Below, one piece after another: positions 28,057 to 37,515 of a stretch of 38,229 nucleotides of DNA (the first letter of the stretch is position 1; each line of letters begins with the position of its first letter). Both the position numbers and the translations under genes were made by a program. Below the pieces are notes generated by a model. The model was not told where the DNA came from, did no database searches, and saw only the letters and a list, made by a program, of their open reading frames with translations. The stretch spans positions 1 to 38,229 of IMG/VR virus record IMGVR_UViG_3300035698_018426; one strand, given 5' to 3'. This stretch comes from a virus.

Positions 28057-28191
28057 ATGTACAAAACAAATGCACAAAAAAGAATAAACAGTAGAAAATT
28101 TGAGGAGTTTGCTGGCGAGTTTTGCAAAGCAGCAATTGTTGTTTTTATTATAATATTATTTTTTAATTTGGTTTGATATGTTGGGAGATAA
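28057..28191 (+). CDS. Small membrane protein (44 aa)
   Basis: Basic N-terminus and one transmembrane segment (AAIVVFIIILFFNLVGYVG), with a TGA glycine at its end. ATG four bp after the preceding stop. Overlaps the next gene by 14 bp. Confidence 0.5.
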
Positions 28192-28282
28192 AGACAAGTT
28201 TGAAGCTGCAGGAACTACACACGACCAATGGTTGGAGGATAACTGCCCTATGAACACCAGGGGCGAGGAGATAGATTGCTAG
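28178..28282 (+). CDS. Small acidic protein (34 aa)
   Basis: Starts within the preceding gene, encodes MLGDKDKFEAAGTTHDQW and an acidic Cys-containing end (EEIDC). Short but in a packed array with coupled starts. No family. Confidence 0.4.
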   Translation: MLGDKDKFEAAGTTHDQWLEDNCPMNTRGEEIDC

Positions 28283-28310
28283 GTGTTTTCCAAAATGGAA
28301 AGCCCCAGTG

Positions 28311-28327
28311 GAGTTTAAACTCTTTTT
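28311..28327 (+). terminator. Weak terminator-like hairpin
   Basis: GAGT-TTAA-ACTC followed by TTTTT, between the tiny acidic gene and the recombination operon. The stem is only four to five bp. Confidence 0.35.
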
Positions 28328-28346
28328 ATATTTTTATTTAACAGGT

Positions 28347-29378
28347 ATGGTAAAAAAAACACCAGTGAAAAAAACGGCAACAGTAATTAAAAAAACAAAA
28401 GCTGTTTCAGTAAAGACAAAAACTGTTTTGGAGTTGGATAATTTCAACCCTATGAGAGCAGAGCTGCAGAAATTTACAGACGCAAGAAAGGACTTGGACA
28501 TAAAGGGTATTGAAGACAAGGAGGGATATAAATTAGTACATGACGCCCGTATGGAGCTTGTAAAGAAAAGGACACAAGTAATTGAAGCAGAAAGAGTAAG
28601 AATTGTTGCACCAGCAAACAAGTTTGTGAAAGCAATAAACACCGAGGCAAAAGCCCTGGTTGAAATAGTACAAACCGTAGAAAAAGACCTGCACGAAAAA
28701 GAAAAAGTAATTGATGATGAAAAAGTGAGAGTAAAAAGAGAAAAAGAGGAAGCAGAACAAAAGAAAATACAAGCCAGGGTGGACGCATTCGCAACCTGGG
28801 ATTATCGCCCGGAGTATATTGTTGTAAAAATGATGTCAGATGAAGCATACGAAGATTTATTGGCAAAATCAAAAACAGCTTTTGAAGAAAAAAAGGCAAA
28901 AGAAAAAGCAGACCAGGAAGCAAAAGAACAAAGAGAAAAAGAGGAAAAGGAAGCTGCAGACAAACTTAAAAAAGAGCAGGAGGAAACAGCAAAAAAACAA
29001 AAAGAAGCACAACAAAAATTGGACGACCAAAAAGCAGCACAAGACGCAGCACAAAAAAAGATTGATGACGCAAACGCTAAAATTGAAACCGATAAAAAAG
29101 CACTTGAAGAAAGCAAAAAAGCTGCAGAGGTTAAACCAGCTGTTGAACCAGTAAAGCCGGACAGTGTAAACACAGAAACCGGAACAGTTACTGATACAAA
29201 AACAACTGGCGATATTAAACCCGATGTTGCTGCAGCACAAAAAGCAGCCTATGTGTTATTTTTGAAAAAACACTGAGTAAGTGACGCAACAAAAGATAAA
29301 TTTGTTATTGAAACAGATAAGGAAGCAAAAACAGTTACTGTATTTGAAAAAGTACAACTGGGAGTATTTAATTTTTAA
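28347..29378 (+). CDS. DUF1351-like coiled-coil protein of the recombination module (343 aa)
   Basis: The ATG at 28347 follows the leader AACAGGT; a GTG further upstream is unlikely. After a basic N-terminus (about 1-25, Lys/Thr-rich), residues 30-130 match the DUF1351 pattern (YKLVHDARMELVKKRTQVIEAERVRI...), a helical protein found beside phage annealing proteins. A very long Lys/Glu/Ala/Gln coiled coil spans about 125-260. A small C-terminal domain follows one TGA (29275). Its role in recombination is not established; probably a scaffold or annealing partner. Confidence 0.7.
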
Positions 29379-29389
29379 TATAAAAAAGT

Positions 29390-30037
29390 ATGTCAAAAGA
29401 AGTTGCAGTGCTTACAGACGAGCAAAAAAAAGAAATGGACGCCCAAGTTGCAAGCTATGTGGACAAAGTGTTGTTTAATTCAAAAAGCGTGGAAATATTT
29501 GCAATGCACCAGGCAAACAAGCTGGCGTTTTTACAATACACACGCCCGAGCTGGAAATTAACCAGGAAAATTTGAAGTAAAAAAAATGAGGTGACGAATG
29601 CTTGGGAGGACGAGCTTTGCGATTATATACCAATAAGAAAAATGGAAAGGCTGCTAAACTTTTTGTTCAACTTCAAGTGGGAAAGCAAAATGGTAAAATC
29701 AGATTTCGCAGAGGGGACAAATGCAAAAGGAAAAACAGTTTATAATGCTTTTGTAATAATGGAGTTTACTTGTGAGTTCTTTGGACAAAAGAACATAAAA
29801 ACGGTATCGTGAAGCTGGCAAATGTACGCAAACCCTGCAATAAGTACATTCGCAGTTATCCAGGCTGCAATATCGCAAGCAACAAAGAATTTTGGAAAGC
29901 TGTATTGAATAGGTGCAGACCTCAACGACGATATTGAAGATAGGTTTGCAGAAACAGACAAAAAAGCAGACAGCGACGAAGAAGTAGAGGCAGGAATGGA
30001 CAGTTTAATTGATGATTTTAATAATAACGCAAAATAA
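29390..30037 (+). CDS. Single-strand annealing protein, putative (215 aa)
   Basis: The central SWQMYANPAISTFAVIQAAISQATKNFGKLYGIGADLN has the helix-rich pattern near the C-terminal end of Redbeta/Rad52-type phage annealing proteins (ageing of the Ala- and Lys-rich helix into KNFGKLYGIG). A preceding beta region holds EGTNAKGKTVYNAFVIMEF. The end is acidic (Asp/Glu/Asn). It anneals complementary single strands during phage recombination and replication. Context with DUF1351, exonuclease and SSB is strong; the exact family (Erf, Sak, RecT) is not resolved. Three TGA codons fall at Gly sites. Confidence 0.6.
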
Positions 30038-30040
30038 ATT

Positions 30041-31006
30041 ATGCACAAAGCTTACAATATGGATAAAACAGCACTTGAAATGTATATTGCTGAAAACCAA
30101 ATAAAACAGACAGACGAGTATGCTATAAAAAACAGAGGTTTTATAACAGCGTCAAAACTCAAAGTTTTTAGACTTTCGCCGGAGGATTATTTTATGAGAT
30201 ATATTTTGGAACTGCCTGGCAAGGCTGCAGAAAAAAAATGCTTTAAATTATGAACTGCAGTTGATGACTATATAAGTTATTGAGAGGCGAAGTTTAAAGA
30301 AAAATACTTTTTGCCGGAAAAAAAGATGTTAAAAGCCGACTGGGAGGTGCTTTGTATAGAAAAAGGACTAGATAGCACATGAAGTGCCAAAGAACTTGAA
30401 GCAAGGGCGACAGACGGACTTATTGTTATGACTGGTGCAGACTCTATAAACGTACTTGGTATGATAAACGAGTACAAAAGGCAACCACTGTTTAATTTTG
30501 AGGGAAAGTATGAAACACAAAAAGAGTTCTTGTTTGATTATAAAGGGCTGCAACTTAGAGCAACCCTGGACAGGTTTATGGAAAATGTAGAGGGACAGGA
30601 AAAATGAGAAATAAGAGATATGAAAACAACAGGTAAACTTAAAAAGTTTAATTTTAGTGCAATGGATTATGGTTATGACTTCTCAATGAGTTTTTATAAC
30701 ATACTGGGGACACTTATTTTTGATAAGAACTTTGAGTTGATACTTGATGTAGCGTCTAGCACTTTCCCGTTTGCGTCACAATCAATAAAAATGCCACCGG
30801 AAACAGTTGTTACACAGTGAAAGGAGCAGATTATACCAACACTGAATAAACTTGCTGAAATACAAACAAAATGGGAAGAAACAAAAGACCCAAATGTTTG
30901 GAGAACAGAAATAAAAGAAGAAGCTCAAAGGGAAAACCTTTTTGACTGTGAAATGTACAGCGAAATGGAAACAACAATACAAAAGAATTTTACTTATTTA
31001 CAATAA
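30041..31006 (+). CDS. PD-(D/E)XK exonuclease, RecB/RecE-like (321 aa)
   Basis: Conserved features of phage recombination exonucleases: GTAVDDYIS near residue 70 (first two residues after a TGA Gly), Asp177 in LRATLDRF, and Asp193-x-Lys195 in EIRDMKTTGK, which form the metal-binding site. A helical C-terminal part contains QSIKMPPETVV. It resects double-stranded ends to feed the annealing protein encoded directly upstream (4-bp gap). Five TGA codons are read through, one three residues before the catalytic D-x-K. Confidence 0.8.
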
Positions 31007-31012
31007 ACGGAC

Positions 31013-31285
31013 ATGATAGATTTAACAACACTTACACTGAAAAAATATATTGGTTTTAAAGGTATGAAAGCGAAAGATTTTGAAAGCCCAACAACACTTT
31101 CCAATATTTTCAATGGTTGAAAAAATATCTGAAAGTTTAATAAAAATTACACGGGAGGTAAAGATTACTTCCCAAGTGATAAAACTGTAAAAAGTATTGC
31201 AGCAACGATTTCGGTTACAGAGCAAGAAGCAAGAACACTGATTAAAAACGAACTAGAAGAACAAGCAGCCAAGGTTGCAGAGTAA
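31013..31285 (+). CDS. Small early protein (90 aa)
   Basis: Basic N-terminal half with FNGGKNIGKFNKNYTGGKDYF (two TGA glycines) and a helical acidic C-terminus (TVKSIAATISVTEQEARTLIKNELEE) that could be a helix-turn-helix. Six bp after the exonuclease and probably cotranscribed. Function unknown. Confidence 0.55.
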
Positions 31286-31306
31286 TTTATTTTTTATTTT
31301 AACATT

Positions 31307-32026
31307 ATGACAAATACAGAAATCACATTATGACTATTGCTTGCCTTTACACTTTTTTCACTTGTAAGAGCTGCAGTTGTTATTGGTAAAATTGAAGACA
31401 AACTGGAGGTAAAAAACTTGAAAGGATTGTTTGAAAAATTAACAACATTGCTGGAGGGTTTTAAAACAAAAACAAACCTTATAAATGCAATTATGCGACA
31501 TTTAAAAGTGGAGGCACCGTCAAGCATAATACAGTTTATAAAAGGTATTGAAGCCAGGGACTCAGAAAACGGTGACAAGCTTACAATGGAGGTTGATAAA
31601 AACAGTGAGTATGAAAAAGCTGCAGAACTTTCAAACCAAAATATTGCAAAGCTTGAAACACAAATTGAGAACATGGAAGCACAAAACAAAAAAGATAAAC
31701 ACGAAGCAAACTTGCTTGTGGATATTGAACAAAAAAAGTTAAAATCATTTTGAAGAAAACTTGGTAAAATTGTTGAGTACATAGTAAAAGAAAACCAGGA
31801 CGAGGAAATACTTGCTTTAATAGAGGAATTTGACGCTTTCTATGTTATAAACGCTGCACTTGTAAAAGGGAAAAGAGTAAATGAAAGGCAAGCTGATATT
31901 TACAGAGAGCAAACAAGAAAACACCGTAAAAGAGAAAGAACACACAAAAAAGTTTATGACAGATGCAGAACGCTTTGTAATAAATACAGTGAGCCAATGA
32001 TTTATAAAAAGAGTGGTGAAAAATAA
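31307..32026 (+). CDS. Membrane-anchored coiled-coil protein (239 aa)
   Basis: One N-terminal transmembrane segment (ITLGLLLAFTLFSLVRAAVVI), a helical region and a coiled coil (about 105-145), then a strongly basic C-terminus (RKHRKRERTHKKVYDRCR) suited to nucleic-acid binding. Leader AACATT. Two TGA codons. A tether of phage DNA or replication complex to the membrane is an idea only. Confidence 0.55.
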
Positions 32027-32068
32027 GAATATAAATATATTTAACTTCCATTATTTTTATAAACAGGT

Positions 32069-32896
32069 ATGCACATGAGCGAAAATGAAGTAAAGAAAAA
32101 AATGCCAAGGGATTTCAAAGGGGTTTGGATTACTGCAGAAGTATGGCTGGACAGAAACCTTACATTGCAGGAAAAGTGTTTTTACACGGAGATTGGTAGC
32201 CTGGACAATGAGGAGTGATGTTATGCACAAAATGAGTACTTCGCAGACTTCTTTGATATATCCAAAACCAGGGCTTCCCTGGTAATAAAAAGCTTGTTGG
32301 AAAAGGGATATATTACCTCTTTAATGATTTATAAAGAGGGTACTAAACAAATATTAAAGAGGGTATTAAACATAAGTTATAGACCCTCCTCAACAAAAGT
32401 TAAAGACCCTCCCCTTGGAAAGTTAAAAGATAATAATACAAGTAATAATACAGAGAATAATACAACTAATATATCTCTTGCTCCAGCAAATAAATTTGCT
32501 GCAGACTCGTTTGAGTATTTGGTATGTAAAGACTTCCTGGACGCACATATTGAAAGAAATTCAATGTCAGTGGAAATATTATTGAGGGACAAAACACAAA
32601 ACGAAGTGTTGCAGGAGTGGGCTGATGAGATACGCAAGTTTTTACAATTGGATAACTACCAGGAAACAGAAATAAAATACTTGCTGCAGTTTACATATAC
32701 CAAAGAAATGTGGTTGAGATATGACGATTACAATTTTTGGCAAAAAAATATGCAAAGTATTATGAAGCTTAGAAAAAAGAATAAACACAACATGAGATAC
32801 TTTGAGGTATTTATTGAAAAGTTTAGGGAAAACAAACCAGCGATAAATGCTTACTTGGGGATTACTGAAAAAGATTTATTTGATAAGTGAATTTAA
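32069..32896 (+). CDS. Phage replication initiation / replisome-organiser-like protein (275 aa)
   Basis: The N-terminal 90 residues match the winged-helix domain of phage replication proteins: RDFKGVWITAEVWLDRNLTLQEKCFYTEIGSLDNEE, then GCYAQNEYFADFF, where Gly50 is a TGA, and ISKTRASLVIKSLLEKGYI as recognition helix. A Lys/Asn linker and a helical C-terminal domain (about 140-275) follow, as in proteins that load the host helicase. Leader AACAGGT, first gene of its unit. The pair ATG 32069/32075 leaves two possible starts. Confidence 0.75.
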
Positions 32897-32899
32897 ACA

Positions 32900-33436
32900 A
32901 TGCCAGTAAATATAAATATAATTACAATTATAAAAACATACGACAATGAGGAATTTCATTTAAAAATGCCGATTGAAACGTATATTTTAGAACGTGATAA
33001 AAGGCTGGCACTTGGTAAAAAAACGATTTATTTACGAGATTTTAACTATGATTTAACAATTTCAAATGTTAAAAGTTCAAGGCAAGTAAAACAATTTATT
33101 GCAATTGCTGCAGCAGCTGCCAAGCCCAGGACACTTGCTTTAATGTGAAGCACGGAAAAAAAGCAGCTGCAGGAAACAAACCCGGATAAATACTGGCAAA
33201 TGCAGAGGGAGGAGGAAAACACCAGGAAAAAAGTGCAAAAAGTTGTAAAAGAACACCTGGAAAACTCAAAGTGACGCAGAGCCAAAGCATTTATTGCAGA
33301 CAGGGACTTGCAACTTAGAAATTTTGCAAAAAGGGAGTTGGAGTTTGGTATTACAACCACTGCAACAAAAATTAAAGAGTGGGAGCAGTACAAAAGAAAG
33401 GATATAATTGAAAAGGGAAAAACTTTAAAAACATAA
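32900..33436 (+). CDS. Hypothetical helical protein (178 aa)
   Basis: Begins 3 bp after the replication gene. A short N-terminal beta part is followed by an Ala-rich helix (QFIAIAAAAAKPRTLALMG) and long charged helices, with basic stretches (KGRRAKAFIADRDLQLRNFAKRE). Two TGA glycines. Possibly a partner of the replication protein; no family recognised. Confidence 0.55.
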
Positions 33437-33446
33437 TTTTAAACAC

Positions 33447-33671
33447 ATGAACGAAGGACTAATTGGAGCATTGATTATAATTATACTGTATTTTTTACCG
33501 TGTATGGTAGCATATAGCAGGGACACCGTGAACCAGTGGGGCGTTTATACTATAAATGTACTGTTTGGCTGGACTGTTGTATTTTGGATTGTTGCATTTA
33601 TTATGAGTTATTGAAAAACAAAAAAGGAAGCAAAGCTGCAGGAGAATTTTTATATAAATAATTTAAAATAA
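33447..33671 (+). CDS. Superinfection immunity protein (74 aa)
   Basis: Two transmembrane segments with the signature of the T4 Imm-type superinfection immunity family: a first helix ending IILYFLPCMVAYSRD and a second VYTINVLFGWTVVFWIVAFI. Such inner-membrane proteins block DNA entry by related phages after infection or in lysogens. One TGA gives the Gly at the end of the second helix (MSYGKTKKE). Its place in the early operon fits rapid expression. Confidence 0.8.
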
Positions 33672-33673
33672 TT

Positions 33674-33898
33674 ATGAAACATATAACTTTAAAAGCTGAT
33701 TATCCCTTTAATTGTTGGGCTTGTGGTTACTGACAGCGAGCAAAGCCGTCAATGTTTATGCAAACAGGTATAATGAACCAGGGGGCTTGAAACTGCATTA
33801 ATTGCTGAAAGCATAACATGCTGGAAATAGACCTGGAAACAAACGATAAAATGATTGCAAGCAAGGAAACTCGCAAGGAAACAAATTTAGAAAAGTAA
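33674..33898 (+). CDS. Zinc-ribbon protein (74 aa)
   Basis: Two knuckles, CWACGYG (residues 14-20) and CINCGKHN, form a typical zinc ribbon; the Gly after the second CxxC is a TGA codon, as is one after the first, which is strong evidence for TGA = Gly. A short acidic/basic tail follows. Starts 2 bp after the immunity gene. Confidence 0.65.
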
Positions 33899-33909
33899 AT
33901 ACAAAAACC

Positions 33910-34362
33910 ATGGCAAGAAAAACCGTAATGCCCCAGGCAAAAGAAGACCCAATTGAGCTTTCAATATTACAATGGATTGAATACCGTTTGCGTATAAAAG
34001 CAGTATGGAAAAATGACATAAAAGGTTTTTACAGCAAAGCAGCAGACGCATATTTTAAAAATACAAACCCGTATGTTAGGCGTTGAATTTCTGATATTTC
34101 TTTTTTATGCAAATGACAGTTTGTTTGTATTGAAGTAAAACGCCCAAGTGAAATGAAATTTTTTATGCAGCCAATGGAAGAATTAAAATTATGATTTGCC
34201 AGGGCGACAATGACACAAAAAACAACAGCAAAAAAATACGAACACGCAATAGAGCAGCAAACATTTTTAAGACAGATAAGAGAGGAGGGAGGAATTGCTT
34301 TTTTTGCATGTTCTGCAGACATGGTTGAAAAAAAACTAATTACATCGGGGTTTAAAATATAA
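33910..34362 (+). CDS. VRR-NUC type PD-(D/E)XK nuclease (150 aa)
   Basis: Catalytic layout of VRR-NUC nucleases is visible: VRRGISDISFL with Gly59 (TGA) and Asp62, then CIEVKRPSE with Glu75 and Lys77, and a C-terminal helix-strand with EQQTFLRQIREEGGIAFFACS. Stand-alone phage VRR-NUC proteins are Holliday-junction or flap nucleases used in replication and repair. Three TGA codons are read through. Confidence 0.8.
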
Positions 34363-34449
34363 ATGGAGGACTTCACTGATTATGACTTTGAATATATAAA
34401 CGCCCCGTTCACTGCAGAGGAACTTGATTATATTATAAATGAAACGTAA
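34363..34449 (+). CDS. Tiny acidic protein (28 aa)
   Basis: Acidic and aromatic (MEDFTDYDFEYINAPF...). The start uses the A after the previous stop codon and the stop abuts the next ATG, so all three genes are translationally linked. DNA-mimic-like charge; function unknown. Confidence 0.4.
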   Translation: MEDFTDYDFEYINAPFTAEELDYIINET

Positions 34450-34614
34450 ATGATAAAAGTATACCAGGGAGGAAAACTTGTGAGAGAATATCCAAAGTTA
34501 CAAATAAAATATCCGTTGCATTGTTACATTGCAGCAAAGACATTAAAATACTTCACCAGGAGGAGTTGAGTGCATAGTTACGAACATTTCGGAATTATTT
34601 TACAATCTTATTAA
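34450..34614 (+). CDS. Small basic protein (54 aa)
   Basis: Starts directly after the tiny acidic gene. Beta-rich N-terminus and a basic middle (KTLKYFTRRSG, Gly = TGA). No family. Confidence 0.45.
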
Positions 34615-34625
34615 AAAAAAACATT

Positions 34626-35081
34626 ATGGCGAAAATATGCAAGTATTGTAAAAAGCCAAATGCGTTCCCAATGCAAAAATTCTGTAGCCAGGATTGTTTT
34701 AATAACGGCTGAGGGGTCAACATAAAGAGAACACCTCTAAAACGCAGCACAAGCAAAATAAATGCTGTTTCTAAAACAAACAATAATACACCTGCATTAT
34801 TTACGCAAAAAACAAAGGATATAATCCTTGCCAGGGACAAAGTTTGCATAATAACTGGTGACCCAATAATAGATTATCATCATGTATATTTTTGAAGCCA
34901 GGCAAACAGAGGTAAAAATAGAAACGACGCAGACCAGGGAGTGGGATTAAGTGCAGAAATACATCGTATTATGCATCATGCAAGCCCAAAAGAAACACAT
35001 CTTGCCAGGATATACAGAGCAAAATGTATTATTTATGTAAAAAGTGGAAAAAAGTATCTACATGACAAAGCCACGGACTAG
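34626..35081 (+). CDS. HNH endonuclease with N-terminal zinc finger (151 aa)
   Basis: Residues 5-24 hold CKYC and CSQDC, a zinc-binding head like those of NinG/Rap-type recombination nucleases. The HNH core follows: VCIITGDP (73-80), DYHHVYFG (83-90, Gly = TGA) and GLSAEIHRIMHH. A basic linker (KRTPLKRSTSK) resembles the NinG family. It likely cuts recombination intermediates or packaging substrates. It is the last gene before the second copy of the early promoter. Confidence 0.75.
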
Positions 35082-35100
35082 GTAGTTTTGCAATTAAAGT

Positions 35101-35180
35101 AAAAAAAGTTTTGCAATTAAATTAAAAAACTATACAATTCACTTACTTAATAAATAACACAACAGGTATGGCAACAATAA
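35101..35180 (+). repeat. 80-bp promoter-leader repeat, copy 2
   Basis: Differs from 27734-27813 by one base. It carries the same promoter, leader and the first four codons of the next gene. Confidence 0.9.
35111..35138 (+). promoter_or_regulatory. Early promoter, copy 2
   Basis: TTGCAA and TACAAT at 16 bp, identical to copy 1 at 27744-27771. Confidence 0.65.
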
Positions 35181-35404
35181 CAAAAAAAGAAATAACAGCA
35201 GAGGCAAAACAGATAATAAAAGATATATTTCAAATAATGGTTACCTCTCCAATAAAAGAAGAATGGAAAACAGGGTTTGTATTTATTGATAAAAAAATAC
35301 TTGAACTTGAAAATTGAGAAAGAGGATTAAAAATGTTTGCATGGAGAGAAGTTAAAACAATATTAAACGCAAAGTTTGGAAAGAAATTTATTACTAAAAA
35401 ATAA
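35168..35404 (+). CDS. Small early protein (78 aa)
   Basis: Leader AACAGGT. Shares only the first MATI residues (from the DNA repeat) with the 27801 gene; the rest differs, so the repeat is regulatory rather than a gene duplication. Helical, with WKTGFVFIDKKILELENGERGLKMF (one TGA Gly) and a basic end. Function unknown. Confidence 0.55.
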
Positions 35405-35408
35405 TAGC

Positions 35409-35591
35409 ATGGACGATTTACAAATTGACGCAGTGGTTGAAAATTTTATAAACGGGAACAAAAAAGACGCCCTGGCTGGTATGAAAGAAATAAAAAACCA
35501 CGGACAGGAAATAGAACTGGTGGACAAGTTGTATGCACAACCAAAACACCAACAATTGGCAATATTAGAATATTTTTACAAATATTGCTAG
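35409..35591 (+). CDS. Small helical protein (60 aa)
   Basis: ATG 35409, four bp after the preceding stop. All-helical acidic small protein with GNKKDALAGMKEIK and QLAILEYFYKYC. No TGA. No family. Confidence 0.5.
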   Translation: MDDLQIDAVVENFINGNKKDALAGMKEIKNHGQEIELVDKLYAQPKHQQLAILEYFYKYC

Positions 35592-35592
35592 A

Positions 35593-35611
35593 ACTACTTT
35601 AAAGGTAGTTT
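35593..35611 (+). other. Hairpin after the 60-aa gene
   Basis: AACTAC and GTAGTT form a 6-bp stem around TTTAAAG, directly after the stop codon. Only a short T-run follows, so termination is uncertain. The remaining gap to 35685 shares ACAATTCAC with the duplicated promoter region and ends in AACAGGT. Confidence 0.35.
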
Positions 35612-35685
35612 GCACCTTGTGATAAACTTTTTAAAATAAGTGGGAACAATTCACAGGTTGCAATTTACTTTTAAATAAAACAGGT

Positions 35686-35904
35686 ATGACTGCAGAAACA
35701 AGAAAAGCGACAGAAATAGAAAAAGACGTAATGTTGTTTTTAAATGAATTGAGGGAAGGTGCAACAATTAATATGTTTGGAGCTAGACCGTACATTGTAG
35801 AGGAGTTTGATATTACAAAAAAGGAGGCTGGTGATATTTTGAGTTTATGGATGAGTAATTACAACAGCGAGGGGGATTATGATATTTTAACATTAAAAAA
35901 ATAA
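35686..35904 (+). CDS. Small early protein (72 aa)
   Basis: Leader AACAGGT, first gene of a new unit. ITKKEAGDILSLWMSNYNSEGDYDILTLKK looks like the end of a winged-helix or helicase-accessory fold, with an N-terminal acidic helix. No TGA. Function unknown. Confidence 0.55.
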   Translation: MTAETRKATEIEKDVMLFLNELREGATINMFGARPYIVEEFDITKKEAGDILSLWMSNYNSEGDYDILTLKK

Positions 35905-35909
35905 TTATT

Positions 35910-36239
35910 ATGAAAAATTATACAATTGAGGAAATGGAGGCTTGTATTTATGAAAACCAAACAAACGATAGAAGCCCTTTAAAAAGAAGAAACGGTGAAA
36001 AAGTGAATATTTTAAGCTTTGCACAAATTGACGATAAATATATTGTTATTGAAACAGACAAAGACGAGTTTGAGGGTTGTGTATTTAAAACATGCGACAT
36101 GGAGGCAGGCAATACAATCAGCCAAATTTCTGCAAGTAAAGATATGCAAATATTACTTACACTTTGATTAAAATATAATTGATTAAATTCTCAATTTGCA
36201 GAGTTTGCAGGAAAAATGCTTGATAATTTTAACAACTAG
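35910..36239 (+). CDS. Hypothetical protein (109 aa)
   Basis: Alpha/beta small protein (YIVIETDKDEFEGCVFKTC) with two TGA codons near the C-terminus that add about 24 residues to the standard-code version. Leader AATTATT. No family. Confidence 0.55.
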
Positions 36240-36242
36240 AAA

Positions 36243-36452
36243 ATGAATATTGCAAAAATATTCCAGGATAAGCACATTGAAAAAATATGCTGCAACCAAA
36301 AAACAGCCCACGAGATACGCAAAAAGTATTTTAAATATAGAACATTTTGGAAAAGGGAAAAAGTAAATGTTGATGATAAATTGGTTGTAATTATAGACGA
36401 CCCGTACATAAAACTCCAGGATAGGGAGCTATTAATTAAATATAAATATTAA
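36243..36452 (+). CDS. Small basic protein (69 aa)
   Basis: Lys/Arg-rich with CCNQKTAHEIRKKYFKYRTFWKRE and a beta-like end. Follows the previous stop by 3 bp. No TGA. Possible nucleic-acid binder; no family. Confidence 0.5.
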   Translation: MNIAKIFQDKHIEKICCNQKTAHEIRKKYFKYRTFWKREKVNVDDKLVVIIDDPYIKLQDRELLIKYKY

Positions 36453-36453
36453 T

Positions 36454-36705
36454 ATGTGAGAAAAGTTTGCAAGTAAAGAACAGGAGCTGCAGTTTTACTG
36501 TAAAAAGTACGGCGAAGCCCTGGGGATAAAAGACCTATACAAAATATACAAAGCTAAAATTTGGAAAATACAGCACGCCTGGCAACTGAAAGATAAAACA
36601 ACCCTGGCAGAAATTGAAAGCTTTAAACTGGGTATTTCCTACATTGAACAGGGTGCTGACAAATACGAGTTATTACTTGATTTATTTAACAGAACAAATG
36701 GATAA
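36454..36705 (+). CDS. Small helical protein (83 aa)
   Basis: Starts ATG-TGA (Met-Gly). Helical, with several aromatic residues (YCKKYGEALGIKDLYKIYKAKIW). Overlaps the next start by 8 bp. No family. Confidence 0.5.
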
Positions 36706-36925
36706 AATTATAAAAATGCTGCTTGATAGGCAAATTGCTTTAAATTCACAAAATATGTATCTTACAAACGATATGTTACATGAGGAGGAGGAGTTTTGAA
36801 AGGAAGTAAAAACCTGCATGAGTTACAAGGAAGAAGAACTGCAGATAAAATGGAACGACTTTAAAATGTCGCTGCTATGAGCTGTGATTAATTTACTTTT
36901 AAAAATACAAAGATTATGGAAATAG
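36698..36925 (+). CDS. Small protein (75 aa)
   Basis: Overlapping start; helical and acidic with HEEEEFGKEVKTC (Gly = TGA) and a hydrophobic C-terminal stretch. Overlaps the next gene by 10 bp. Two TGA codons. Confidence 0.5.
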
Positions 36926-37062
36926 GAATAAAAAGTAGAAGAAAGTTATGACTATTCGGATTCTATTACTACTCAAGGATAAGAGAAATGATGCCAGACT
37001 GAATTGCTGAATTTAGAACCATAAGGATATATGAAAGAAGGATAGAGAAGATTATCAAATAA
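36916..37062 (+). CDS. Small basic protein (48 aa)
   Basis: Arg/Ile/Tyr-rich (REMMPDGIAEFRTIRIYERR). Codon use changes here to AGA, ATA and TGA, unlike the upstream genes. No family. Confidence 0.45.
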
Positions 37063-37073
37063 TAATAAACATT

Positions 37074-37505
37074 ATGAAACTTAAAGTATGAGACAAAGTG
37101 AGAGTTAGAGAAGGATTGGAGATTGACAAAGAGTATGGAGAATGTAATTATTTTGGACATATGGAATTAGAAAAATGAAAAGAATATACAATAACGCACG
37201 TTGATTATAGTAATTATGAATTAGATAACTGATACGAATACTACACTGATGAAATGGTAGAGTTAGTAGAAGGATCTAAGAAGTTAGAAGAGTTTAAAAA
37301 ATGAAATATGGTTCTTGACTTGGATTGACATGAAGTAGAACTTATGTTTGACTATTGAAAAAAAGACAAGTCAGGAGATAGATATGTTGTCCTTGATAAT
37401 TGAAGCCTATACTTTAGACAATCAATTAAACATATACCTATAAAAGAATACACAATGAAAGAACTACAAGAAAAACTAGGCGAATCTTTTAAACTTATTA
37501 AATAA
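37074..37505 (+). CDS. Beta-rich protein with KVGDKVRV motif (143 aa)
   Basis: The opening MKLKVGDKVRVREGLE is typical of small beta-barrel domains, and its Gly is TGA. About seven of thirteen Gly are TGA, a higher share than in the main region. The rest is acidic and beta-rich (YTITHVDYSNYELDNGYEYY). Leader AACATT. Possibly an RNA-binding or host-modulating protein; not identified. Confidence 0.55.
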
Positions 37506-37515
37506 TATAAACATT

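Noticed and set aside
26071-28346. tRNA genes, including a TGA-reading tRNA-Gly, in the larger gaps
   Set aside because: No cloverleaf, T-loop or CCA pattern found in any gap; the host presumably supplies the tRNA.
13998-35404. Shared TTTATTACTAAAAAATAA end of the chaperone and the 35168 gene
   Set aside because: Short, low-complexity, same C-terminal residues (FITKK) only; treated as chance.
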